NCBI RefSeq assembly: GCF_002272015.1
Contig: NZ_NPBY01000044.1
Span: 89,134 to 153,133 of the forward strand
DNA: 64,000 nt
Direction: 5' to 3'
DNA from: Paenibacillus campinasensis
GTDB lineage: Bacteria; Bacillota; Bacilli; Paenibacillales; Paenibacillaceae
The notes under the pieces were generated by a model. The model was given only the letters and a program-made list of their open reading frames with translations. It searched no databases and had not been told where the DNA came from. This document shows positions 56,398 through 64,000 of the stretch, in pieces; the first letter of the stretch is position 1, and each line of letters starts with the position of its first letter. Made by a program: the position numbers and the translations under genes.

Positions 56398-57201
56398 CTA
56401 ATCCCCTTGATCGCCCTGATCCGGAATGGATAACCAGGCCCGTTCCTGCTGCCAGGCAACCTCAACCGGCGTTTCGAAAAATTCGCTTAAATTGTTGCTG
56501 GTGAGCATGTCCCGGGAACGGCCTTGACTGAATATGCTTCCGCGCCGAATAAGCAGCGAATGTGAAAATACCGGCAGTATCTCTTCAATGTGATGGGTGA
56601 CAAACAGCAGTGTAGGCGCATCGGGTCTTGTTGCCAGCGCCGTAATGCTGGACAGCAGCGCTTCCCTCGACAGAAAGTCGAGCCCGTTGCAGGCTTCATC
56701 CAGAATCAGCAGCCGCGGTGATGCCATCAAGGCGCGGGCGATCAGCAGCTTCTGCTTCTCCCCCTGCGAGCAGGTCTCATACGTGCGTCCAAGCAGATGA
56801 TGGCAATTGAATTCCTTCATCAGCTGCTCGGCCATCTCGCGGTCGGACTCCTCCACTTTCTGGTATAGGCCGATCGAGGCGTGCTTGCCGCTAATCACAA
56901 CATCCAGCGTAGATTCATTCGGGCGGATCCGCTCCTGAAGCGAGGAGCTGACCCATCCGATCGATTTGCGCAGCTCGCGCAAATCCACCGTCCCGAAGCG
57001 GTGACCCAGGACAGAGACCATGCCGCTCGTAGGCCAGATATACCCGTTAATCATATTCAGAATCGTCGTTTTCCCCGACCCGTTCAGGCCTAGAACCGCC
57101 CAGTGTTCTCCATTCCTGACCGTCCAGTTCACATCCGTCAGCACCGTCTTCTGCTCTCTTCGCCAAGTCACATTATCCAGTTCTATCGTTGTATACTCCA
57201 T
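56398..57201 (-). CDS. ABC transporter ATP-binding protein (YlmA/ModF-like)
   Basis: A 267-aa ATPase without a membrane partner in the window. Walker A is GLNGSGKTTIL (about residues 39-49), the signature is CSQGEKQKLLIARAL, Walker B is LLILDEACNGLD, and the H-loop is FVTHHIEEILPVF. The CSQGEKQ signature and solo location match YlmA-like proteins. AGGAAAGGAG precedes the ATG at 57201. The function of this group is uncertain; it may act in translation or with an unlinked transporter. Confidence 0.88.
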   Translation of the reverse strand: MEYTTIELDNVTWRREQKTVLTDVNWTVRNGEHWAVLGLNGSGKTTILNMINGYIWPTSGMVSVLGHRFGTVDLRELRKSIGWVSSSLQERIRPNESTLDVVISGKHASIGLYQKVEESDREMAEQLMKEFNCHHLLGRTYETCSQGEKQKLLIARALMASPRLLILDEACNGLDFLSREALLSSITALATRPDAPTLLFVTHHIEEILPVFSHSLLIRRGSIFSQGRSRDMLTSNNLSEFFETPVEVAWQQERAWLSIPDQGDQGD

Positions 57202-57693
57202 TGTCTGCTCCTTTCCTGCTCGACATTTCATTGTCGCACGAGACGACACAGCCAGTGCAGATTGCCGTTATCGCCAGACTCCCGTGTCGGTTGAGAAACC
57301 GTGCTCCATAGACACGATATCTCGATGTATAATTCTCATTTTTGCGAAGCTTCCGATAGGATTAGAAGGTATTATATCAGATTTTACATAAAGTTTGGGG
57401 TTCATCTTAGAATTCAACGCTGACTTCACATCCAGCAAAGCATGCCGCTCCCGGGAAATCAGGGGGGCTTGCGCCCCCCGGCTCTCCCCTGATTTCTGCA
57501 TTCAACCGCTACAGCGATGGAATCCGGAGGCAAAGACAAGCATATTCCTTCTCCAGCGCCCCTCTTGCCTCCCTCTGCCCCTACGCTTCTGCCCCGTATG
57601 ATGATAATGTAAGGACAGATGCTTGGGTTGTGCACGCCCTGACCTGCAAACCTGATTAACCTTGCACTCTGATTGCCCAGGAAATAAATCATT
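57202..57693. promoter_or_regulatory. Long intergenic region before the YlmA-like gene
   Basis: A 492-base stretch without a supported gene. It contains an extended -10 promoter for the YlmA-like gene (TG-A-TATAAT on the minus strand, 57380-57371), a nested palindrome at 57456-57495 and a pyrimidine-rich tract near 57540-57590. The promoter leaves a leader of about 160 bases. Confidence 0.5.
57456..57495. repeat. Nested palindrome
   Basis: Outer arms AAATCAGGGG and CCCCTGATTT enclose a second GC-rich hairpin (GGGGGGC and GCCCCCC around TTGC). Such a two-level structure fits a repeat-type extragenic palindrome. No T tract follows it on either strand. Confidence 0.65.
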
Positions 57694-58320
57694 TCACCGC
57701 GCTTTCAGATTGTCGAACAACAGCTTGTAATATTCCTCAGAATTGGGTGTCACCTGATGCAGGCCGATCCTTCTTCGTTCCCGTATCAGCCCTTCTCCCT
57801 GAAGATCGGTCACCACACCGTCCACCCAGCATTCCTCCGTCTGTCCGAGCACAAGCTCCCGGAACTCGTCGCAACCAACCGTAAACAACCCTGTAATCTC
57901 TTCCTTCTGAAATGAATACTCATCGACTGGCCGGCTGCTCTCGTATAGAAAAACATGATTAAACTCCCTGTCGATCAGATCGCTGGAGATGATGCTTTCT
58001 TGAGGGACCATCCCGCAGTAGGTCAACTCATCAAAGGCAGCCACGATGCCTAGCTCTTCTGCAAGCTCGCGCACCCCCTCCTCCACCGTTTCCCCAGCCA
58101 GAAGATGACCTGCACAGGAGATGTCGAGCAAACCGGGATACGTGTCCTTGTCCGGATGGCGAAGCTGAAGCAGCAACCGGTCCTCTCCGCTGGAGCGATC
58201 GACGATCCAGCAGTGAAATGTATGATGCCACAGTCCCTTGGCATGAACATTCTCCCTGCTGTCCACACCGATATGAATATTAGACGCATTATATATATCA
58301 AATAGTTCCGTACTCGACAT
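57694..58320 (-). CDS. Nudix hydrolase (isopentenyl-diphosphate-isomerase-like group)
   Basis: A 208-aa Nudix protein. The box is GHLLAGETVEEGVRELAEELGIV, which keeps the RELAEELG ligands. The N-terminus FDIYNASNIHIGVDSRENVH and FHCWIVDRSSGEDRLLLQLR are the hallmark of the YfcD/Idi-like Nudix group, whose substrates are not established. The ATG at 58320 lies eight bases behind AGGAGG; a GTG inside that site cannot be used. It follows the serine hydrolase gene after 22 bases, so the two are likely co-transcribed. Confidence 0.85.
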   Translation of the reverse strand: MSSTELFDIYNASNIHIGVDSRENVHAKGLWHHTFHCWIVDRSSGEDRLLLQLRHPDKDTYPGLLDISCAGHLLAGETVEEGVRELAEELGIVAAFDELTYCGMVPQESIISSDLIDREFNHVFLYESSRPVDEYSFQKEEITGLFTVGCDEFRELVLGQTEECWVDGVVTDLQGEGLIRERRRIGLHQVTPNSEEYYKLLFDNLKAR

Positions 58321-58342
58321 CCATTCCACCTCCTACCAAGAC

Positions 58343-59365
58343 CTAGACACCGGAAACGGCGATATTGTCCAGCTCTTGAGCCAGTAGAAACGCCCCCTCG
58401 GTCTGATTGCTGAGCACGTGGGATCGGATCCCTGTTCCGGCATATATGAACGAAATAAGACTGACTCCAGGATCGCAGCCCATAATGTAATGTCTGAAGA
58501 TCTCATTGTCGCGGATGTCAATCCAAATCCCGTATCCGTAACTGTCATCGTCATCTGGCTCAACCTGTGGCGTGAGCATAAGCGCTGCGGTTTCCTCGGA
58601 AACTAGCTTGCCTTTCAGGAAATGCTGCCAGAACAGATCAAGATCGTACAGCGTTGTATATGCGCCGCCATCCGGCTGCCCAATGAGGGGCACCGAGTAA
58701 ATATTGGTTCTCCACTGGCCTCCCTCCTCGTCAATATATCCGAGGGCGGTCTGCTTCGGCAGCCGATCCATGCGGTAATAGCCGGTAGATTCCATGCCGC
58801 AAGCCTGAAAAATGTGCTTCTCGATGTAGGTTCGGAAGGATTCACCCGTCACGCGTTCAATCAGAAGTCCGAGCAGCACGTAGCCGGAGTTGGAATAGGA
58901 AAAACGCTCGCCGGGCTTGAATTTCATCGGCTGGTCTTGAAATAAAGCCAGCACATCCTCCGGTTCCCTAACATGATACATCGGTGTCGTCAGCCAAAGC
59001 TGCTCAAAATCATCCATCACCTCTTCATCAAAATAGTCTGCAACTCCCGAGGTATGGGTAAGCAAATGATGCACCGTCACATCGCCGAAACCTTCAATTT
59101 CTGGCAGCTCGAGCCATTCTTGCAACCTCGTGTTATAGGTGATATGCCCCCGTTCGACAAGCTGACATACAGCAACCGCTGTAAACAGCTTGCTGCCGGA
59201 AGCCATGGCAAACCGGGTATGGGGATGGTTCGGCATCTCTTCGCTGCGGTTGGCAAAACCATACGCTTGTTCATAACGCGTTTCTTCATGCTGCCGAATA
59301 AGGACCGCCCCTGAAAATTGCGCCGTTTGGATCGTCTGATTAAGTGTTGCCAGCAGTGTTGACAT
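58343..59365 (-). CDS. Serine hydrolase (class C beta-lactamase fold)
   Basis: A 340-aa beta-lactamase-family hydrolase. The S-x-x-K motif is SGSKLFTAVAV (about residues 54-64), the Y-x-N motif is YSNSGYVLLG (about 147). There is no signal peptide, so it acts in the cytoplasm, unlike true AmpC beta-lactamases. Such proteins are esterases or peptidases of unknown substrate. The ATG at 59365 is eight bases behind AAAGGA. It leads a pair with the Nudix gene. Confidence 0.88.
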   Translation of the reverse strand: MSTLLATLNQTIQTAQFSGAVLIRQHEETRYEQAYGFANRSEEMPNHPHTRFAMASGSKLFTAVAVCQLVERGHITYNTRLQEWLELPEIEGFGDVTVHHLLTHTSGVADYFDEEVMDDFEQLWLTTPMYHVREPEDVLALFQDQPMKFKPGERFSYSNSGYVLLGLLIERVTGESFRTYIEKHIFQACGMESTGYYRMDRLPKQTALGYIDEEGGQWRTNIYSVPLIGQPDGGAYTTLYDLDLFWQHFLKGKLVSEETAALMLTPQVEPDDDDSYGYGIWIDIRDNEIFRHYIMGCDPGVSLISFIYAGTGIRSHVLSNQTEGAFLLAQELDNIAVSGV

Positions 59366-59431
59366 CGTCATCATCCTTTCAATATCCACATGGTTAGAAC
59401 AAGCAGCAGCCTGATCTTCCCTGTGTTTTTC

Positions 59432-59953
59432 TCATTCTAGAGAGGTGTCCGGCACGGCATTTTTCATGCGTATCATGGAATAATGCAGCGTAGAGGCCAG
59501 CACCTGTTCCTTGAGCCGCATCAAGGATGGCATCACGCGCAGCTCAATATCGGCGCCGACAATGGCGCCGATCAGATCATCCATGGGCTCCACAGCAATC
59601 GGCGTCACCGGATGGGGAGAAACGTAGTATCCCGCATTGCTGTCCAGCAGCTCAAAGCCTTCCGGATGGAAAACATACCGGTACAGCTTCCCGTCCCGGA
59701 TACGCGAGTACCACCCCGCTTCGACTGCGATCATTCTCCGCACGCCAGACAAACCAAAAAACTTCTCCACATCCGATTCAGCCGTCTCTCTTCCTGCTTC
59801 TACGCAGATGCGAGGACAATCTCTCGGAACATAGTAGTGCGGGGCATGATGAGCATCGATTGCCCATACGACCGCCCGCTCATCATCCCGCCCCGCAGGA
59901 TGTCTCGGTGCGAAGATATGAATCTCCGGATTCTCGCTGAAATGATACAGCAC
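59432..59953 (-). CDS. DUF6886-like protein
   Basis: A 173-aa protein starting MLYHFSENPEIHIFAPRHP and containing VVWAIDAHHAPHYYVPRDCPRIC, an arrangement I associate with the Bacillota DUF6886 group. The function is not known. The His-Phe-Ser start and paired Cys-containing PRDCPR segment suggest an enzyme fold related to ADP-ribose-binding or RES-type domains, but this is weak. The GTG start has AGGAGGGAG. The gene stands alone, divergent from the lipase. Confidence 0.7.
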   Translation of the reverse strand: MLYHFSENPEIHIFAPRHPAGRDDERAVVWAIDAHHAPHYYVPRDCPRICVEAGRETAESDVEKFFGLSGVRRMIAVEAGWYSRIRDGKLYRYVFHPEGFELLDSNAGYYVSPHPVTPIAVEPMDDLIGAIVGADIELRVMPSLMRLKEQVLASTLHYSMIRMKNAVPDTSLE

Positions 59954-60086
59954 TGCGCTCCCTCCTAGCCGTTCTATCGCGATATGCTTTCATGCTCTAC
60001 GCTCTTATGTCCGCTTACCTCCCGCCCCATAGGCACCAATCCCGCCCAGACCGAATATAGTGAAAGTAACGAGGGAGGGGCACAGC

Positions 60087-60869
60087 ATGAAATTAAACAC
60101 GGCTCAAACGCAGAGAGCCATCTTTCTGGCTGCTGTCTGCGGCCAAACTTATATGCAGTTCTCCAATCAAGACGGCCGCTTTGTCCTTCCAGCCAACTAC
60201 ACCCTCTTTGATACGATTGAAGCCCAGTCTCTCATCGGCATATGGGAGCGGTTCGGGTATATTATTCAGTCCGATCAAGAGATCATTATTGCCTTTCGAG
60301 GGACCAGCTCGGCCCCCAATTGGATTGCTGATGTGATCGCTTCCCAGCGCAAATTCAAGTATGTACAAGAAAATGTGCTCACACATGCCGGGTTTACCGG
60401 CATCTATAACTCTGCGCGCAAACAGATCAAGTCCGCTTTAAGGCGGCTGTCCAAGGATAAGGCGCTGTTCATTACTGGTCACAGTCTCGGCGCTGCACTA
60501 GCGGTGCTGTGCGCCGTGGATGTGGCAGCGAACACGGCTCGGGTGCCTGTGCTGTTTACGTATGGTTCCCCGCGTATCGGGGATCCCGCATTCGCCCAAG
60601 CCTTCAAACGCTATGTTCCGAACAGCTACCGAATTGCAAGCACATTTGATCCGGTAACGTACGCACCGCCGAGCATCTATAAGCTGCCAAAACGCGACAA
60701 GGCCTACTACTACAGCCATGTTCCCACGCTCATTCCGTTGGATTTCCTGAAAGGATCGATATCAGGCAATCATGTCATCGGCAGCTATTATGCCGAGCTC
60801 GCCAAGCTCGACCCTCAATTCAGCGAGAAGCTGCGTGAAGCCAACCCTGGCCTATGCCCTGTAGAGTAA
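60087..60869 (+). CDS. Class-3 lipase family protein
   Basis: An alpha/beta hydrolase of 260 aa with a fungal-lipase-type fold. The nucleophile elbow is GHSLGAALAVL (Ser near residue 132); the Asp is in STFDPVTYAPP and the His in GNHVIGSYYAE. The first strand region IIAFRGTSSAPNWIADV is the oxyanion segment of this family. No signal peptide is present, so it may be cytoplasmic or leave by another route. The ATG at 60087 follows GGGAGGGG. It converges on the lipoprotein gene with only 13 bases between stops. Confidence 0.88.
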   Translation: MKLNTAQTQRAIFLAAVCGQTYMQFSNQDGRFVLPANYTLFDTIEAQSLIGIWERFGYIIQSDQEIIIAFRGTSSAPNWIADVIASQRKFKYVQENVLTHAGFTGIYNSARKQIKSALRRLSKDKALFITGHSLGAALAVLCAVDVAANTARVPVLFTYGSPRIGDPAFAQAFKRYVPNSYRIASTFDPVTYAPPSIYKLPKRDKAYYYSHVPTLIPLDFLKGSISGNHVIGSYYAELAKLDPQFSEKLREANPGLCPVE

Positions 60870-60882
60870 GAACCGCTTCGAT

Positions 60883-61341
60883 TCAAAACCCAAGCAGCTC
60901 TTCCAGTCGTTCATCCGCAACGATATACATGATGGATAGGTCATTGACCGTTTTGATTTGAACGAAATGATGGGCAAGCGAATCCTTTCGGGTGCCGGCG
61001 ATATGGATTTTACCTGTGCTCACCGGATCTTTCGGAGTATAAATGAAACTTACTTCGTAATCAGCGTAACCGCCGGCATAAGCATAGGTATAGGCATATT
61101 CGCTCGTATCATCCTGAAAGCTCTTGATAAAAAACTGCCCATCCGCTCCCTCGGCCTGAGCGTCGGCAAGCCATTGAGTGACCTCCTCCACATGCTCCGG
61201 CTCAATCTCATTCAATGAATAGGAGTATACGTGCTGCATCGCCGATTCAAGACTCACGGGCGGCTTCTTGGCCCCTTCAGCGGTGCATCCGGTCAGACAT
61301 AAGCCAAGGCATAGACCAACTGTCAGCCAGCGTGCTCTCAT
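60883..61341 (-). CDS. Lipoprotein of unknown function
   Basis: A 152-aa lipoprotein. The signal is MRARWLTVGLCLGLCLTGCT with lipobox LTGC (Cys about residue 19). The mature part is soluble, rich in Tyr/Ala (EYAYTYAYAGGYADYEVSF) and has the pattern of a DUF-type beta domain. The ATG at 61341 follows GGGGGAAGAGG. Its upstream region includes the octanucleotide tandem repeat at 61497-61544. The ligand and role are unknown. Confidence 0.78.
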   Translation of the reverse strand: MRARWLTVGLCLGLCLTGCTAEGAKKPPVSLESAMQHVYSYSLNEIEPEHVEEVTQWLADAQAEGADGQFFIKSFQDDTSEYAYTYAYAGGYADYEVSFIYTPKDPVSTGKIHIAGTRKDSLAHHFVQIKTVNDLSIMYIVADERLEELLGF

Positions 61342-61496
61342 CCTCTTCCCCCCGCACAAATGGTTGATTATAAACTTTCGCCTATTATCTCATACAATGG
61401 TAGTCGAATACAGCTATGCGTCAGGTATAGAATGAATATAAGAAAGGTCTGCATTCACCGCTTCAGCGGTTGACTCCTAGGACAAGACGAGGCTCC

Positions 61497-61544
61497 TTGG
61501 TTTCTTGGTTTCTTGGTTTCTTGGTTTCTTGGTTTCTTGGCTTC
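61497..61544. repeat. Octanucleotide tandem repeat
   Basis: Five perfect copies of TTGGTTTC in a row followed by one with a single change (TTGGCTTC). The tract lies about 155 bases upstream of the lipoprotein ATG and could slip to change promoter spacing. Confidence 0.9.
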
Positions 61545-61616
61545 TCAGTCCCCCTTCCTCTTCCTTTCTGAAACATTCATGATGGCAACCTCGGAGGTTG
61601 GGCTTCAGCCTAAACA

Positions 61617-61640
61617 AGACTCTTGCATGAGCAAGAGTCT
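61617..61640 (-). terminator. Terminator after the 161-aa Nudix gene
   Basis: AGACTCTTGC and GCAAGAGTCT arms around ATGA, followed by TGTTT on the minus strand, about 75 bases past the stop. Confidence 0.75.
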
Positions 61641-61713
61641 GAATGCATTAAGGCATATGCCAGTTGATGCAACCTATGATGGAACGGAATCGATATCTAT
61701 AGGCTATCCTTAT

Positions 61714-62199
61714 TTAAAAAGTGCTGTTTCTCCCTAGGATCCCCTCAATTTCTTCATATCGCGCGAGCATTGCCTGAATGATCGGACGGTCGGGCGGATT
61801 GATCGCCTCCGGCAGCTGCTCCAGGCCAAAAAACTTCAGCTCCGACACTTCTTCCGTATCCGGCGCCGCAGTTCCTTCCACCTGATCGGATACATAGACC
61901 GTCACAACATTATATACTTCATCACCATTCGGGTATTTGTAGTACAGCTCCGGGCCGGAAAATACATCAAACAGCTTCAGCGGCCCTGCCGTGAACCCCG
62001 TTTCTTCTTTAAGTTCCCTTGCAGCGGCCTGTTCCAGCCGCTCTCCCGGCTCCATGGACCCGCCTGGAAGGCCCCATGTGCCATTGTCTGTCCGTTTGAC
62101 AAACAGCAAGGAATCGTCAGCCAATACCAGCACACATGCCCCGGTCATAATTAACGGCCGGGTTCCGACTTGTTTGCGAAGCTCCATTATATAACCCAT
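61714..62199 (-). CDS. Nudix hydrolase
   Basis: A 161-aa Nudix protein. The box GGSMEPGERLEQAAARELKEETGFTA has all ligands. The preceding VLADDSLLFVKRTDNGTWGLP and a late proline-rich segment PEAINPPDRPII are typical of the broad MutT-like/ADP-ribose group; the substrate is unknown. The ATG at 62199 is six bases behind AGGAAAGGA, and an earlier ATG lacks a site. Fourth Nudix gene in the window. Confidence 0.88.
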   Translation of the reverse strand: MGYIMELRKQVGTRPLIMTGACVLVLADDSLLFVKRTDNGTWGLPGGSMEPGERLEQAAARELKEETGFTAGPLKLFDVFSGPELYYKYPNGDEVYNVVTVYVSDQVEGTAAPDTEEVSELKFFGLEQLPEAINPPDRPIIQAMLARYEEIEGILGRNSTF

Positions 62200-62309
62200 A
62201 GAACATCCTTTCCTGTTCATGATGGCTAACGCTTAAAATCTCTTTGATGAACCTATTATATGCGGAACGAAGACTGCCGCTCTTCTACATGACCTGGTGA
62301 AACATAAAA

Positions 62310-62342
62310 GGTTAACCGAACAAACGGTTTGCTCGGTTAACC
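62310..62342 (-). terminator. Terminator of the stalk-domain protein gene
   Basis: GGTTAACCGA and TCGGTTAACC arms around a 13-base loop, then TTTTATG on the minus strand. Confidence 0.85.
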
Positions 62343-62357
62343 CTAATCGGTGTAGAT

Positions 62358-63506
62358 TTAGTCTTCTTCTGTAATCTGGATATTCACCTTGTCAATATTG
62401 GAGGCAGAGGACAGAGAAACGGAGAAGTTTCGCACATGCTCACCAACGACAAATCCACTCGAACCTTTCGTTTCTACCGCCTTGCCGTTTTTGTCATATC
62501 CGGTGACGACGATGCCGAGCGTTTTCCCTTTCTCATAGCCATTCTCCAGCACCGCTTCCACGACAAGCTTGCCATTATCAACACGGCTTGCTTCTGACAG
62601 CACCTGAACAGCATCCGCGAACCCCGTTGCTTTCACTTCGATGCGTGCAATCTGTGAAGCCGCGTTCAGGCTGACCTTGAAATTGCGGACATGCTCACCA
62701 ACAACAAAGCCGCTCGTGCCTTTAGTTTCAATAGCTTTTCCATTCTTATCATAGGCTGTCACCACGATTCCGGTCGTAGCGCCCTTCTCATTGCCGTTCT
62801 CCACGACGCCGGTAACTTCAAGCTTGCCTTGATGAAGACGATCAGCATAAGAAATGAGTTCGACCTGTTGACGATGGCCTGTCAGCTCGACCTTGACAGA
62901 ATCAATGACATCCACAGCATTCAGCGAAACATTGAAATTACGAACATGGCCTCCCACCACAAAACCGCTTATGCCTTGAGTTTCAACCGCTTTCCCGTTT
63001 TTGTCATAACCGGTGGCCACAATGCCGACGGTTTTCCCTGAGCTTGCCGTATTCTGAACCGAGGCGGTTACCTCGAGTTTCCCATTCTCGGCCTTATCAC
63101 TCCAGGATACGAGTTTCACCGTATCGTCTGGCACCGCAGGGCTTGGTTGTGGCTGTGCCGGCGGTGTTATTGGTTGTGCTGGTTGTGCCGGTGTGGAAGG
63201 ATTTCCCGTTTGAGATCCCTCCCCAATGACAACCTCTTTACGTTGGGCATTATAAGACACATCTACATCCAACAATTGGGAAACCGCTCTGACCGGAAGA
63301 TATGTAGTTCCCTGATATGAAATAGGGAGAACGCTTTTACCATTGGCGTCCTTCAATTGAACGATTTGTCCATCCATTCTGATTTTCAGTTCCCCATTGA
63401 GATAAGCTTTTATTTCCTGCAATTGTGTGTTCGCCCATGCACTGATGCTCATGCCAAACATCATGAATGCGAAGCACAGAGCAGCCGTGATCCATTTCTT
63501 TTTCAT
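62358..63506 (-). CDS. Secreted stalk-domain protein with three near-identical repeats
   Basis: A 382-aa exported protein. The signal peptide (MKKKWITAALCFAFMMFGMS, cleavage near WA) is followed by a copper-amine-oxidase N-terminal-like stalk domain (about 30-100; SYQGTTYLPVRAVSQLLDVD) and a Pro/Gln linker. Three repeats of about 82 residues follow, each with NGKLEV, GIVxTGYDKNGKAVETKG and SGFVVGEHVRNFxVSLN. They are so alike (whole stretches identical) that duplication is recent. The stalk domain is common on Paenibacillus surface proteins. AAAGGGGAGG precedes the ATG. Confidence 0.88.
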   Translation of the reverse strand: MKKKWITAALCFAFMMFGMSISAWANTQLQEIKAYLNGELKIRMDGQIVQLKDANGKSVLPISYQGTTYLPVRAVSQLLDVDVSYNAQRKEVVIGEGSQTGNPSTPAQPAQPITPPAQPQPSPAVPDDTVKLVSWSDKAENGKLEVTASVQNTASSGKTVGIVATGYDKNGKAVETQGISGFVVGGHVRNFNVSLNAVDVIDSVKVELTGHRQQVELISYADRLHQGKLEVTGVVENGNEKGATTGIVVTAYDKNGKAIETKGTSGFVVGEHVRNFKVSLNAASQIARIEVKATGFADAVQVLSEASRVDNGKLVVEAVLENGYEKGKTLGIVVTGYDKNGKAVETKGSSGFVVGEHVRNFSVSLSSASNIDKVNIQITEED

Positions 63507-63560
63507 TCCGTTACGCCTCCCCTTTCATTGCTTTACAGAATTTAACTGGCAACCTTTTCG

Positions 63561-63590
63561 ATCCTATCATCGGGAAGAAAAATTTGTCAA
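63561..63590 (-). promoter_or_regulatory. Promoter of the stalk-domain protein gene
   Basis: Minus-strand TTGACA (63590-63585), an 18-base spacer and TAGGAT (63566-63561), about 55 bases before the ATG. Confidence 0.65.
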
Positions 63591-63872
63591 ACCCGCAGCT
63601 ACAAGCGCCCAGCCCTTTCCAGCCCTGATCTTATCTCGATTCACCCAACGAATATAGGCTTAAATTCCTTCCCCATAATTAAAAATCGCGAAATTAGTCC
63701 CGGATCGTGCCAGCGACTATCGTCCGTTATGGGCACGCAGGCAAGAACAGATAAAAAAAACAGTCACCCGGACACCCGGAGACTACAGAGGTTTAACTGC
63801 TGATATGTTGCGAAGGTCTGCTCCAACAACCTACTCTAGTTGAATATTTCCCCATACGATAAGTCTAATAGT

Positions 63873-63886
63873 ACGACTTTAGTCGT
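63873..63886. promoter_or_regulatory. Palindrome, candidate operator of the next gene
   Basis: ACGACT and AGTCGT around TT, a perfect 14-base palindrome about 100 bases before a ribosome binding site. A two-component regulator of the NarL type is a possible binder, but no match to a known site was made. Confidence 0.4.
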
Positions 63887-64000
63887 GATTCAATACTTTC
63901 CGATTATATATAGGTCTATATGCACATTAAAAAAAGTCCCTTCCAGCGTTAAGTGTTCCGGCAGCACAAATTCAAAAAGGAGGCTGACTAAACTAAAGAA

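Larger units (their letters stand above)
61342..61713. other. Intergenic region with tandem octamers
   Basis: A 372-base gap. It contains a palindrome near 61455 (ACCGCTTCAGCGGT), the octamer array at 61497-61544 and a terminator hairpin at 61617-61640. An open frame across 61513-61737 reads through the array and is not credible as a gene. Confidence 0.6.
63507..64000. other. Non-coding end region
   Basis: A 494-base stretch without a gene. It contains a minus-strand promoter for the stalk-domain protein (63561-63590), a palindrome at 63873-63886 and AAGGAGG at 63977-63983. The ribosome site points to a plus-strand gene beginning just beyond the window, with its 5-prime leader in here. Confidence 0.6.

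Noticed and set aside
61513..61737. Open frame over the octamer array
   Set aside because: Its first half encodes the simple repeat, it has no ribosome site and it overlaps the end of a real Nudix gene on the other strand.

Overview
The window reads as a chromosomal segment of a moderately GC-rich, spore-forming member of the Bacillota, most likely Paenibacillus or a close relative. This rests on strong AGGAGG-type ribosome binding sites with frequent TTG and GTG starts, a YjcZ-type sporulation peptide, a YesM/YesN two-component system joined to an ABC sugar importer, stalk-domain and bacterial Ig-like secreted proteins, HelD, FosB, ROK and cre-type catabolite control, and a Fur-controlled YclNOPQ-like siderophore importer. 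No rRNA, tRNA, phage, insertion sequence or CRISPR array was seen. The genus is an inference from gene content, not from a marker gene.

Layout. 1-10.7 kb: chemotaxis receptor, HelD, a FUSC-type membrane protein, PAP2 phosphatase, PP1-like phosphatase, a small membrane protein, a membrane-anchored parvulin foldase, a stand-alone LytTR protein with a cre site, and a YwaF-like membrane protein whose only well-placed start codon is ATC. 10.7-20.4 kb: aldose epimerase, glpD and glpK (promoter overlapped by cre), a ROK regulator, two Gfo/Idh/MocA oxidoreductases and a succinate-semialdehyde-type dehydrogenase. 20.6-27.8 kb: the four-gene iron-siderophore importer with a promoter bracketed by Fur-box-like sites, a divergent nitroreductase with palindromic control elements, a YjcZ-like peptide, a nucleotidyltransferase, a methyltransferase and a zinc-ribbon protein.

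28.0-37.6 kb: a rhamnogalacturonan (pectin RG-I) use locus matching the Bacillus subtilis yesM-N-O-P-Q-R plus yesT set: sensor kinase, AraC-type regulator, binding lipoprotein, two permeases and GH105 hydrolase on the plus strand, with an acetylesterase and a rhodopsin-transducer-like (ASRT) protein divergent. No ATPase gene is present, so a shared MsmX-type ATPase elsewhere is presumed. A perfect cre sits on the -35 box of the kinase promoter.

37.7-48.0 kb: class B penicillin-binding protein, Nudix hydrolase, large SNF2-type helicase, a small membrane protein, then a five-gene minus-strand operon (three-repeat protein, GT4 glycosyltransferase, an unrecognised 56-aa protein, two methyltransferase-domain proteins), which is the least explained unit here. 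48.1-64.0 kb: an eight-repeat Ig-like secreted protein, FosB with a coupled Nudix gene, an ECF-type sigma factor divergent from a complete ClpP paralogue that is followed by a 69-aa possibly Sm-like protein, a GNAT protein, an M3 oligopeptidase, an ABC ATPase, two more Nudix genes, a serine hydrolase, a class-3 lipase, a lipoprotein with an octanucleotide tandem repeat upstream, and a stalk-domain protein with three near-identical repeats. The last 494 bases are non-coding and end in a ribosome binding site for a gene beyond the edge.
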